The translations under genes were made by a program, and so were the position numbers. From Sphacelaria rigidula (lineage: Eukaryota > Phaeophyceae > Sphacelariales): 21,052 bases of DNA. Under the pieces are notes generated by a model. That model was not told where the DNA came from and did no database searches. It saw nothing but the letters and a program-made list of their open reading frames with translations. Every line of letters starts with the position of its first letter. Position 1 is the stretch's first letter. Positions 1 to 9,701 of this stretch are shown one piece after another. Where the stretch lies: positions 1 through 21,052 of the forward strand of contig CAXNAA020000469.1 in assembly GCA_964200075.2 (NCBI GenBank), read 5' to 3'.

Positions 1-24
1 AACGGTTTTTAATGTGAAGACAAT

Positions 25-65
<41 letters not shown>

Positions 66-478
66 AAACTGGGCAGCTGTATCTCTCCGGTTCCTAATCA
101 ACCGTTTCTATCCGACTACAGTATGCTGAATCCGGTTCCAGCTTCACTGCAATCCGTTCGCTGGGCCGGTTGCATACGTAACGATTCGTCCCCATTCACG
201 AACCTCAGATCCCGCTGCGCCCCGATCCTCTACGAGCTTCTACACGGGAAGCATGTGGCGTGAAGCCAAGCCACTTTTCTTCATTTTTTCCGCCCCAACG
301 GAGTAAGTTGAACCATTACACCAATGGGGCGCGGCGGTCTGTATGGCAGTACCAGTACAATCCAGTATGGTACGTGATATACGAGCAGCTCGCAGTACGG
401 TCAGTATAATGCCCGCTGACGTCCGACCGTGTTCGACCATTATCACGACCGAAGCTGGACACTGAGCTAATACGTTAC
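1..478 (-). other. Non-coding start of intron 1 of the minus-strand gene
   Basis: The minus-strand exon ends at 479 and the next bases read GTAACG, a reasonable 5' splice site. From there to the window edge I found no convincing acceptor followed by a conserved reading frame. The stretch contains the AAC microsatellite and, on the minus strand near 330-292, a tRNA-like A-box word (TGGTGTAATGG) with no B-box at the expected distance. An open minus-strand frame across 240-509 overlaps the exon in another frame and is probably its shadow. Confidence 0.45.
24..66. repeat. (AAC)n microsatellite
   Basis: About 13 uninterrupted AAC/CAA units, ending in a short A-run. It lies on the downstream side of the minus-strand exon at 479-840, so it is probably intronic there. 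It is a simple repeat and likely length-polymorphic. Confidence 0.95.
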
Positions 479-840
479 CCTTTCTCGCAAACAATGGCCA
501 TGTCACCAACTCTCACCTGCGGGACATCATACGCCAAATGTGGCACAGCAGACGGCCCCAAACGGTCGAGCCTATCGCCAAATTCCTCCAGAGAAACCGC
601 TTCCGTCCTGTGCACCTGATGCTCAGTTGGTGCGGTAAGCTTTGCAAGCCTATCGTTGTACTCAGCTTGTGTTTTCACCCCCCCGCGCTGCCCATCGCCG
701 CTATTCAAAGCTTGTAGGCGCTCCTGCATGCTCTTGGCAGTAGAGCTCTTTGCGCCGATATGATCGCCACGACCGCCGCTAGCCTGACTCGATGATTGCA
801 GCTGGTTGAGCCGGTGTTGAAGGTCGTCGACATCTTTCAT
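479..840 (-). CDS. First coding exon of an unidentified protein with four MIM1-like R-L-x-x-L repeats (partial gene)
   Basis: The frame starts with ATG at 840 and stays open for 121 codons. A probable donor (AAAGG/GTAACG) follows at 479/478 and leaves a phase-2 intron; without splicing it would hit TAA at once. I do not recognise the protein. It contains four copies of a short pattern, hydrophobic-x-x-R-L-x-x-L: residues 7-14 (LQHRLNQL), 38-45 (MQERLQAL), 61-68 (YNDRLAKL) and 87-94 (FGDRLDRL). They are spaced 23-31 residues apart in polar, Ser/Gly/Gln-rich sequence. The pattern resembles the MIT-interacting motif 1 of ESCRT-III-associated proteins such as ZFYVE19/ANCHR-like proteins ([DE]xxLxxRLxxL[KR]). 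That would suggest an endosomal/abscission adaptor, but this is inference from a short motif. The C-terminal part must lie left of the window. It is divergently paired with the HSF gene. Confidence 0.6.
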
Positions 841-1447
841 TTTTCGCGTACATATACTCGTAGCGACACTACAACTAGAATAATTGATGTGCCAAATGTG
901 GCGATCGGGTGTGCAGTATCACAATAAAGATAGAACTATGATACGCGCACTATACTCTATCAAGTGTTAATGAAAAAAAGACACGCCTTCGCCAAAAATA
1001 AAATACACGGAAACACGGCTCATCACTGCCGTCGCAGCTCCCCACAGCTGCAAAGCTGCCACGTGCTTCACAGCAAGCCGCAGAACTGCCAGGTTTGCCA
1101 CCAAAATGCGGAGGAATCAACTTAAAACAATTATGAAAAATTCGATGGACCAATCAGGACCCGGAGGCGATATGTATGACTATTGGATAAAATTGTTACA
1201 GGGCAACAACCCCCCCCCCCCACCCAACAATGCCCATATCGGACGACAAGCACTCTAGCCGTCTACGAACTATCACCGCAAGGAAGTAGAGCAGTATCCC
1301 CTTCTGTCTTTACCTCGGGCATCTTGGCACGTATAGCTAGAAGGCAGGAGAAAAACGAGCGTGGCAAAATTGTACGTTATTAGGAAGGAGGCGGCCGTAG
1401 AAGCGGAGTTTTTCGAGAAGAAACAAGTCGCCGCAAGGGTGAAGAAT
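841..1447. promoter_or_regulatory. Divergent (probably bidirectional) promoter region with CCAAT boxes
   Basis: About 600 bp separate the minus-strand start at 840 from the HSF start at 1448. A CCAAT box lies at 1150-1154 and an inverted one (ATTGG) at 1182-1186, about 260-300 bp upstream of the HSF ATG. The region also has AT-rich stretches near 985-1010 and a C-run at 1210-1220. I found no clean array of alternating nGAAn units. GAAAAATTC at about 1135 has the wrong spacing for a heat shock element, so autoregulation is not supported by what I can see. The transcription start sites are unknown. Confidence 0.4.
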
Positions 1448-4400
1448 ATGCCAGCAGACGGCCAATACACCATGCGGGCGCAGCCCAGGCGCCGGAAGGA
1501 TGTCAAGGACGAGCCCATATTTTTGCGGAAAACGTACGAGATGATCAACTCCTGTGAGGACCGATACGCTGCGTGGAGCACAAACGGGGACACCTTCGTC
1601 ATCAAAGACCCAGACCTATTTGCTGATGAGGTCATTCCTCGTTTCTTCAAACGTGAGCTGTATGTTGCCGACGTGACTTATGCTGCGTTTCGTCCCTGCA
1701 TAAAGTCGGAAGGAGTGATCGATAGTTACATGTGATATAACGGTGTATGCACGGTTTCGATCGCTGCATAGCATGGAGCTTTGTTCATCGATCTCCCCAC
1801 ATGAGATTCGAGTCGCTAGAGCGGGAACTTCTTATCCTTGCGCACGCAGTGTTAGTCCCTGGCAACCGTTCTGCGCTAACCGAAACTGACTGTTCAATAA
1901 AGTGACGGTGAGTGCACCACATCAACCATGGATGTTTCGTGTGCCTCCCCATTTTTGACTACATGTAGCAATCGCACAGTGTTTGCAGCATGTAGCGAGG
2001 GCAGGAGGGTTCAAGGGTGAATCGAATCTTGGGTGGGAAGCACCCTCAGTGACGGGCGAGATTTGTCGACTCTTCGGTTGGATGAGCTGTCGCGTCGTCT
2101 TGTAAGAGGCCCCTCCATTCGTCTGAAAAAAAAGCCAGATTGACGGAGATGAAAACGGTGAACATGGAAAGAAACGGGCAAGTAGCCTGCATTTTTTCCG
2201 ACCTGTCTTTCTGTAAACTCTCGACCTGTGCCTTGAGTCACACCTAAAATGATTCGCGTGACGGTGCAGGGTGAGACGGTACATTCGACTCGTGGTAATC
2301 CCCGTTGTGCTGTCATAGTCAGATGGATGTTCCCCTTGGAAGCTCTGGGTAAGTTTCCCCGCCTGTGGGGTGGAGGGCCGGGGATTTCGAGTATTTTGCC
2401 GTTTTTCTGACTCCACGCGCTCCAGACTCCTCTCGGGTGGTATCGCGCCGTTCTGCCGATCTTTCCCGAGAAAGAAAACGCCGCTAATGAGCATCCGCTT
2501 CGAAATGCGCGGTAGTCTGTATAGGTGTTCTGTACGTGTTGCCCACGGCGAGCAGTTTGTCCCCTTTCCCGCGTGCTGCTGCTGGCAACTAGCTGCACCC
2601 CACGCAATTTCTCGTAACTAGCAGCGCAGGCGGGTGGTGCATAGATCGCACTGCAATGGTTGCCCTTAACACCAGTCGCTGTCAGGGTACACGTGACAAC
2701 CTCGGTTCAGCACATGGTGAAGACTGATGAAGTGAGACTGCGGCACCACCCCTGACGCCCCGGATGGGGATGCCCGGGGCCCTATCGTTTTTTTGGGCTT
2801 CCCACCGATTGTGTTCGACTGTTGAAATGAAAACCCCGTGAATTCTGTGTGCATATGTCATTCTTACGCATCCGCAGACAACAAGTTCAGCTCTTTCGTA
2901 AGGCAACTCAACTTCTATGGCTTCCGAAAGGTCAAGTCTAATGTTACGGTGGAGGGACATGACAGCAAGTGGTGGGAGTTCAAGGTACGCACCCCAGGTT
3001 TAGCTCGTTGTGAACACAAATTTGGGCATATGTTGAAGGAATTTGAATGGACAATCGAGCATGGCAGCAGTGAAACGTCGCAACCCTTTTATTTTCGCAA
3101 GCCATGGGTTTGTGTTTTACGGTAGCCGGTGATGCCTTGGCATTCGCCCAGTTATCGTTGTACCGAACGGTACAGGGGACACTGACCAGACGCGTTGTAG
3201 CTTGCTTCCACGTGGCTTGTTCACAGTTGTAAACACGCGTGATTCTTTCGTTTTGTTTCGTCACGGTGTACAAAGCATACTGCCCGTGTGTGATGGTGCT
3301 AAAAACACCCTACTGTCTGTACTGGACACCCGAGACACAAGCTCCGAGAGTGCCTTACCTTCAAAAAAAAATGTCCACACCACTTACCGAGACATTTCAC
3401 ACGTTGTCGGGTATGAGGATCTAGAATAAACTTTTTTGGGTACATGGTCAACGATCCTGGATGAGGTGAAAAGACGGAGTCTTTTCTACCACGTTCAACG
3501 TGTCTACTGGAACACCCCCCCCCCATAAAGGACAAGGGTCGAGTACGAGAGTAATGAAACGAAGCAGGGACTACATGATGGTGTCGTGACGAGGGGGTTG
3601 CTGAAGCCTCAGTAGTGTTTGTGAAAGTATAACATGTGTTTGTGTTCGCATATCCTAAATATCCTCAGATAGTTTTGGCCTGGCCAAGGCGTAACCGGCA
3701 ATCGTTTCACAGTTGAAGGTAACAGTGAAAAACAAGGATGGTGGGAAGGTGCGTCTTATCGGGAGCCCAATGATCATCTGGCGATTGACGCTATCTCACC
3801 GATAAAGGCTTCGTGACCTCTCTCAGGATATGCCACTAATCAATCACGAGGCGTAGATCGGTATTTGGTTTTTCAGAAGACGGTCCCCTATCGAAGGACC
3901 CTCGGGATTCTTCAAAACTTGTTCATGTATTCGATTGGGGGATTCAACCGATGAGAAAATGACACGCGTATGCGACGCTTCCTCAATCATGGTATGACCG
4001 TCGACTGTTTTGATCATGCATTCAAACTTGGTCATGCCGAGCCCGCCATAGAATCTCGTTCCAGCCGAGGCAGTTCGTCACCCAAGTGTGGGATTGACAT
4101 GTGTGATGTGTTGGTGAACCATTTTGGTACTGGCCACGGAAAAGTGTATGTTTCGATATGCTGTTTTTTGAAGAACATATGATCCAGTTTTTGCAACTTT
4201 CACGCGAAACTAGTAGCCCACGGCGTGTTTTTCAGACCCGAATGAAATGTGCCCCAGTGCAGCACAGGACTCAGTACATGCAAAGTAGACAGGTGGTGCC
4301 GATATTTGTTTGTACAGAGTTTCGAAAGCAAATGCTAATTTGGACTGTGTGCACAAAATTGAACACGCTTGACCCATTGCGTCTAGTCATTGGAGACAAG

Positions 4401-7400
4401 TAATCCGACCGCACCGGGGTGACATTTGTGGTGCGCGCATGACATGCTGTTAGATTCTTCTGTGGCCTTGCGCCGTAAAAATAGTTGCCGTCGGTCTTTG
4501 CCATTTCCTTCTTCTTTTTTTTGTCAGGGCATTGAAATAATGAGGGGTGGCCGGGGGACGGAACGGGAGGGTTCTCACAGGGTTGATATTGCAAGCCACA
4601 CCCTGGACAGTAGATATCAATCAAATGGAATGTACGGCGTAGAGTAGTGGACAGTCTAACTATTGAGCGGGGTTCTGGGGGTTTCCTCGCGTGATGATCT
4701 TTGATATAAGTCGAAACTGCTAGAGTCGGTAGATTTTGGTACAAAAAACACAGTGCCCAAGTCAGTGCTAGTTGGTTTTATCGGGCGAAACGAGTGAATA
4801 CCCCGTTCATCCTGAGGGTGTTTTTGACCGTGAAACACAGTTTTTCGGCTCTACTGCAATGAGCAGGCAAAATTCCGAAAGAAGAAAACTGTACATCTTG
4901 GGGCTGGAATGTCGCAGGACCCCCGAAGAACGGTCAGCCACGTGATTCACAACACTGTATTGACTTCAGATGGTTTTTTACGTGCAATGTAGAGCGGATA
5001 CAAATATCTTCAGATCCCCCATGTGATGAGCGGTGGCAAGCCAAAAGAGCCCAAGAAAGTCGCCACTCACGAAGAAATCACAAAATGCCTCAAAATGTCT
5101 AGTTAGACCGCCCACTACTGTAAGATGTCATCAGTTGTTTTCTTCACTACCCTGTTCCATCATTTGGTCTTCATCCTTTGTCAGCAAATTTCACCTTATC
5201 CGGACCATCGTCGTGCAGCTGCCCTGAAGTTTGACTGCCCGTTTCGAACGTGAAAAGATACCCTGTACCCAGCTTGGTGTTTTTTACACTGAGAGGGTAC
5301 ACTTCCCCTCATGTAGGTCGAGTACAACGCTACAGCTCCGTGTCGCCTTGCACGCCTTAATCGATACGTGGTGCGTATCCTAAACCAACACGTTTGATCG
5401 TGTTGGTACATTCGGAAACATGAGCCAGAAGGGCTGTATGATCGAGCTCACTGTTGGTAGCTGCTGTTGACGAAATTCGTCCGAGATGATTTTCGGGTTT
5501 GTGTCCCGTGTTTTTCGCTGAACCGCTGCACCCGTGGATCATCCATATGTTGGTTTGAAAGCGCAGTTTGAAGACGTCGTGTTGGTGTGTTGGAAATGTC
5601 TGCGTACATACTAGTGATTACCTCAACCCGGTATCAAATCATAGTAGAGTTCGAATCTCACGTCACCATATTCAGACTGGCGTACTTCAAGCAATATTCC
5701 CGCAGTATCCTCCCTCATGTCAACCTTTTGATTGTTTTCTTGTTTGGGCACATTTTCCCTCATAGCTCTGCACTGACCACGTCTGTTTGAAATATTTTTG
5801 CACCAAAGTTCCCGTCAGATTGCGGGCTTTCAGGGGGATATGACAGCCGATTCGGACGATTTGACCGTCTTGGTGTAAATCACGAAAAAAAACGTTGCTC
5901 CCACAACAAATATCCGTTCCTAATCTCACGAACGTGTTGTTTGTTCGGGATATTATATCAGAACATGCAACAAACAGCTTCTTTCGGACCATGTCGATAG
6001 GCTCCATGTGCATTTTACCGTTGTGGTCGTTGGGGAAGTGCTAAGTACGATGAAAAAATTTACCTTAGTTTCCGACGTTACTACCAGCAATAGTTGCAAG
6101 AGCCACAAAGAAATTATCTTCGAAAAAGTCCTTTGAACGGCGATTCTCCCCTGCAGTGTCAGTCTACCAAAAAAATTAGGTCGCAGCTTGCCGAGAATGC
6201 TGCAGCAGTATTTTAAAAATGGCATCAGAGGAGTCTCTTAAAATCGAAGGGCGGAATCATCGCCCGCCATCACTTTGCTCATCGTTCGATGTGAGGGGTC
6301 CGTGAATCACTGATTGCAACCTCCATGAATACTCCCCCGAAAGGCTACTCACTTGTCCGACGTCAGTGCTGGTTCGCTGCTGATTTCATCCGAAGTCTGA
6401 TCTGGCAAATAACGAGTGATGATTTCCGATTCAGCTCACGGTGGGTTTTGCCTACTTTGTGTATCACCGGGGAGCCGAGCCGGATCATCATGCCCGATTT
6501 GTGAGCCTCTTCGGAAACTGCTCCCACCATGCCTCTCATATCCTGGTTTTGAAGTGTATGAAGTCACTGAAACCGACCAAAAACCCGTGCTTCATGTATC
6601 TGACCAAAACATTTGCGTGAATCGTTCTCTTGCTCGGCAGCACGAATTCTTCCTCAGAGACAAGCCGCACCTCCTCGCCGAAATCCGCCGCGCCACGCAC
6701 TACGGAGCAACCCCGGAAAAGCAGGAGGTGGACGATCTCCGCTCCGAGGTTGGCTCGCTGCGCTCCCAGGTGGTGGACATGGACGGTCGGATCGACGCAC
6801 TCTCCAAGATGGTGGATCGCTTGCTCGAGGCCGGCGCTGCCGGCGGCGGTAAGGTCACTCCGATTCCTCCCCTCGAAAATTGGGCTAAGAAGCGCCGTCT
6901 CGACGGAGAGTTGGCGGGCGCGGCCGACACGATGAAGCCGGAATTGGCTCCCACCGCAGGCCAATCCCGTAGCGATAGTGCGGTGGGGATAGATGCGGCT
7001 GGATTCGCCCAGGTGAAACCGGAGGTGAACGCACGGGAGACGGGGACGAGTGTAGCCGAGGGCGCCCCCTGTAGTGATGCATCTCCGGAAGGGAGCAATG
7101 GTGTTATTAGTTCGGCAGGAGTCAAGACCGAGCTCACGGAGGAACCGGAGTACAAGTTCGCCGCCCAGGTGGAATCGTTACCAGGCGACGTTGAGGGGGA
7201 CATAAGCGGTAGCCCGGCTGGTGGCGATGGGATGATTATCGGCGGTGGGGCCCTCTGCCGAGATACGTCTTTCATCCGCAACCTCGACAACATGAGCATC
7301 GGCTCTGTGTCTTCGCTCGCGCTGGATATGATTGACCTGGGCCCAAGCGATGGAGGCAGCGATGGCGGCGATCAGGAGGCACTGGCGCCAACAAGCGTGG

Positions 7401-8035
7401 AGGAGGACACGGGATCTGACGTGCTGAACGACAGCCTGTTCGACATCGACTTCGAAGCGGAGATTACTTCCATGAGCGAAGAACCGACGTTCCCGGCGCA
7501 GGACGACTTGTTCGCTAGCCCCCTGGTCGACCCCGCCCCTGCTGTCGCTAGCGAGCCGCAAGCGGCAGCTCAAGAAGCGACGAACGCTACCGTTGCTGAC
7601 GTCACGCCTGCTGTGAATGTGGCTATGACATCGAAGGACCAGACAGCCAAGATCCAGGAAGTGACGGCGTGTCTCGACTCCATGCCGCCGGAAAGCAGAC
7701 GCAAGCTGGTCGAGGGTCTCATGGCACTCGCTCAAAACAACGGCGTCGTATCCACCTTCCCAGCGAACGCTGCTTCCAGCAGTACCAGCACCGCGCCACC
7801 GACTATCGCCGCCGCCACTTCCTCAGTGCCTGTGACCTCTACATCGTCTACGGCTACGACAACAGCGGCGAGGGCGGGGACCCCCGAGATTGCGATGCCG
7901 CTGGCGAGCGCTGCCATCGGCGCGTTCATGCTGCAACACGCGTCAGCCTTCATGAACGATCCCGCGGCGGCCGTTGCGGCCGTTACATTAGACTCGTCGC
8001 AACGCACTGTGAAGCGCACGACGTCGCTGCGTTGA
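1448..8035 (+). CDS. HSF: Heat shock transcription factor (HSF), three coding exons: 1448-1652, 2878-2984, 6641-8035
   Basis: A nuclear transcription factor that binds nGAAn elements as a trimer and activates chaperone genes. Exon 1 encodes the first half of the HSF DNA-binding domain (PIFLRKTYEMI ... VIPRFFK) and exon 2 the recognition helix and wing (HNKFSSFVRQLNFYGFRK ... SKWWEFK). Exon 3 completes it (HEFFLRDKPHLL). The domain spans residues about 23-120. Junctions: AAAC/gtgagc to gcag/ACAAC (phase 1) and AAG/gtacgc to ggcag/CACG (phase 0). The joined exons give 1707 nt, 568 residues. Residues 137-165 form an unbroken heptad coiled coil (L137, V141, L144, V148, M151, I155, L158, V162, L165). 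This is shorter than typical HR-A/B. A basic NLS-like AKKRRLD lies at about 186-192. Three sumoylation-type motifs follow (MKPE K203, VKPE K230, VKTE K266), then acidic/aromatic activation-like segments (DSLFDIDFEAEI near 366-378), a conserved-looking helix near 447-475 and a Ser/Thr/Ala-rich tail. The ATG at 1448 is the first in frame after the TAG at 1334; a non-ATG or upstream-spliced N-terminus is possible. Confidence 0.93.
1653..2877 (+). other. HSF intron 1 (1225 bp)
   Basis: It begins GTGAGC and ends CGCAG. It interrupts the DNA-binding domain between FFK and HNKFSSF, immediately before the recognition helix-turn-helix part. I see no gene in it. Long open stretches occur on the minus strand in two overlapping frames (about 1922-2607), but neither resembles a known protein and both lack splice or composition support. 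No shared repeat with the rest of the window was found here. Confidence 0.85.
2985..6640 (+). other. HSF intron 2 (3656 bp)
   Basis: It begins GTACGC and ends GGCAG, phase 0. No gene is recognised inside. Contents I can support are the 418-bp dispersed repeat at 5722-6139 and two small perfect hairpins side by side (5362-5378, 6-bp stem; 5384-5407, 9-bp stem). The last 225 nt before exon 3 are open in frame with exon 3 from ATGATG at 6416. The rest is unremarkable intronic sequence with only short random frames. Confidence 0.85.
5722..6139 (+). repeat. 418-bp dispersed repeat, copy 1 (inside HSF intron 2)
   Basis: It matches 10915-11332 in the same orientation with about 97% identity and abrupt loss of similarity at both ends. 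The first 267 bp are identical except for the length of one A-run (8 versus 9). All roughly eleven substitutions lie in the last 150 bp. I see no terminal repeats or target duplication, so the class of element is unknown. A minus-strand frame (about 5720-6013) crosses it; its product is unrecognised. Confidence 0.9.
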
Positions 8036-8700
8036 TGTGTTCGAGTGCACGGTGGGGGCGTGAAGCGGGTGCACGAGGTGTTGCGCAAACGGTGACGGTG
8101 ACGGACGGAGAAGGGCAAATGATGAGCACTCCTTCTTGAAGGATTTCTTCGTCGCACTGAGCGTCTATTTGCGCAAGATCGGGTTTTGATTAACTTTTTT
8201 CGGTGTGTTGGGCGTGAAAGTACCCTTCACGCTTCTGTGGCGAGTCAATTGTAAATGGTGACTGAACTGTCGGATGTAAATGAATCAAGCGGGGTGAGCG
8301 GAGCAGAAGCAGGCACAGGACGGAGGAGGTGTTGAAGTGCTTGTCGAGCGAAGAGTGACTGATGGAGGAGAACGCGTCGAGGAGTTGCCGAGCTGTTTTT
8401 TTTTGTTGTGCAAATTTGTCTACAGCTGTGGTGCATTGATCGTTGTACCACAGCACCAGCCGATGGAAGATTGAAAGGGAGCGACTGTTGTCCATCTTGC
8501 TCAATGCCTCCCAAGCTTGCTTGAAAACGCTCTTGGATTTGGGTTCGATTTTTGTAGGAAGTTTCACGAGTATCTCGTACAACAGCATTAGCATGTCATG
8601 GTACGGTAGTGATGTACGATTCGGCTTGGGCTCCAGCCCCAGCCGATTATTTTTGTTCGTTTTTTTAAGCGTTTGACGTTATATCCTTGTGTCGTATTCT
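8036..8700 (+). other. HSF 3' flanking region / probable 3' UTR
   Basis: The HSF stop TGA is at 8033-8035. The following sequence has no continuing plus-strand frame of note and no AATAAA signal nearby; the first AATAAA-like word on this strand is near 8991. Part of it lies opposite the unrecognised minus-strand open frame at 8190-8594, so antisense overlap of transcripts is possible. Confidence 0.4.
8190..8594 (-). CDS. Unrecognised open frame, possibly an exon antisense to the HSF 3' region
   Basis: 134 codons from the ATG at 8594; the frame is open further upstream to a stop near 8660-8672. The first 75 residues look protein-like: mixed charge, amphipathic, e.g. LYEILVKLPTKIEPKSKSVF and ALSKMDNSRSLSIFHRLVLW. 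The last 50 are less so. I cannot assign a family. A strong minus-strand donor (GTAAGT) lies at about 8785 after another open stretch (8665-8895), so this could be a terminal exon of a small convergent gene. It could equally be a chance frame opposite the HSF 3' UTR. Confidence 0.22.
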   Translation of the reverse strand: MLMLLYEILVKLPTKIEPKSKSVFKQAWEALSKMDNSRSLSIFHRLVLWYNDQCTTAVDKFAQQKKTARQLLDAFSSISHSSLDKHFNTSSVLCLLLLRSPRLIHLHPTVQSPFTIDSPQKREGYFHAQHTEKS

Positions 8701-9701
8701 TTTCACCGCGGCGGCGGTTATGGAAACGCTGGGTGTGCATAGGTGTGCTTTGATTTTGCAGTAGAGTAGAAATGTCGGAGACTTACAATGAAACCAAAAA
8801 CTGGACTGCGTGTGCTTCGTGTTGACGGTATTATTGCAATGCGCCGTGAGCAGTAGTCGCACACGACGCCGAGTTACGGGACCTTGTAATGTCATCTCCG
8901 TACCACCACGGTACGCGGTACTGTAGGGGGTCGCCCACCTCGTACGCCAGCCTACAGTGGAACCTCCCAGTTAACGGGTATTGTGCGAATAAAATGTATC
9001 AGGACTAGGGTGACGTGTATTTTTTTGACGAGCGTTTTTGAAGGCAATATACCATGGGACCCACAATTGGTGAGCTCTTCCAAAACTGCGGTAGCCGCCG
9101 TCGTTGGTATTTCGATACCTCTCGTGGAGATGACCAGATCTTGGCATGTCGTCCAGTGGTGTGGGTCGGGGGGAGTCGTGCCGAGACAATCGCCTTCTTT
9201 CCTATTTGGAGATTCTGACATCATGAAACGACAGGATAGTTCTGTTCTCCTGCGGCTCGTCTCTTTTTGGCGTGATGGCAAGGAGGATGGGTTTTGCTAT
9301 TGATTCACCATTTCCGTGGTTGGGCTCGCCTCGAGGAAGATCAATTTGCTCTGCTGCCGATTTCCGGAGAGATTTGTGCCTGACATGCCTGGGATTTGGT
9401 GAAATCGGTACCACGTACCACAAGCTCTCGTCTGGGCTCGGTTATTTCACCTTCGGTGGGGGGGCTCTACACCCTCGGTGCCCTGAAGGGGTACCACTTC
9501 GCACAATTTCGAGCTCATGCTTTTGTTGTCATCCCCGTGAAGAGAATCCGATCCCATTTCTCATTCTTCAGGATCCCTAATATTTGATTTTGTGGTGCGG
9601 GAGTAAGATATGGCTCGAAGTACCGTCGACTTCCTCTCAGTATCAAGAGTCGCATTTGACGATTGAGTGTGAGCTTTTCAACAGGACATTGTTTCCGAGC
9701 A
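8701..9701. other. Intergenic stretch with no identified gene
   Basis: Overlapping open frames occur on both strands at 8952-9587, but none resembles a known family. At 8953-8977 the word CTACAGTGGAACCTCCCAGT followed by TAACGG resembles the terminal repeat of some Tc1/mariner-pogo type elements. No inverted partner was found in the window, so it is not called as an element. Confidence 0.4.

Noticed and set aside
292-332. Minus-strand tRNA-like sequence with TGGTGTAATGG and flanking GCCCCAA/TTGGGGC
   Set aside because: There is an A-box word similar to the family 2 SINE head but no B-box at tRNA distance and no cloverleaf. At most a decayed SINE head or a chance hairpin.
530-906. Repeated word GCCAAATGTGGC at about 532 and 891
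   Set aside because: Only 12 bp are shared, one copy is inside coding sequence, and the flanks differ; probably coincidence.
1134-1146. Possible heat shock element in the HSF promoter
   Set aside because: GAAAAATTC has three bases between GAA and TTC instead of two, and no further units are in register.
1922-2607. Two overlapping minus-strand open frames of about 190-198 codons in HSF intron 1
   Set aside because: Both frames are open over the same bases, products are Arg/Ser/Pro-rich without recognisable domains, and they lie antisense in an intron. Likely chance from low stop density.
6536-7735. Long open frames antisense to HSF exon 3
   Set aside because: Shadows of a GC-rich coding exon; no family resemblance, and the sense strand is clearly HSF.
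8953-8980. CAGTGGAACCTCC terminal-repeat-like word of a possible Tc1/mariner-pogo type element
   Set aside because: No inverted partner found downstream or upstream in the window; a single end is not enough to call an element.
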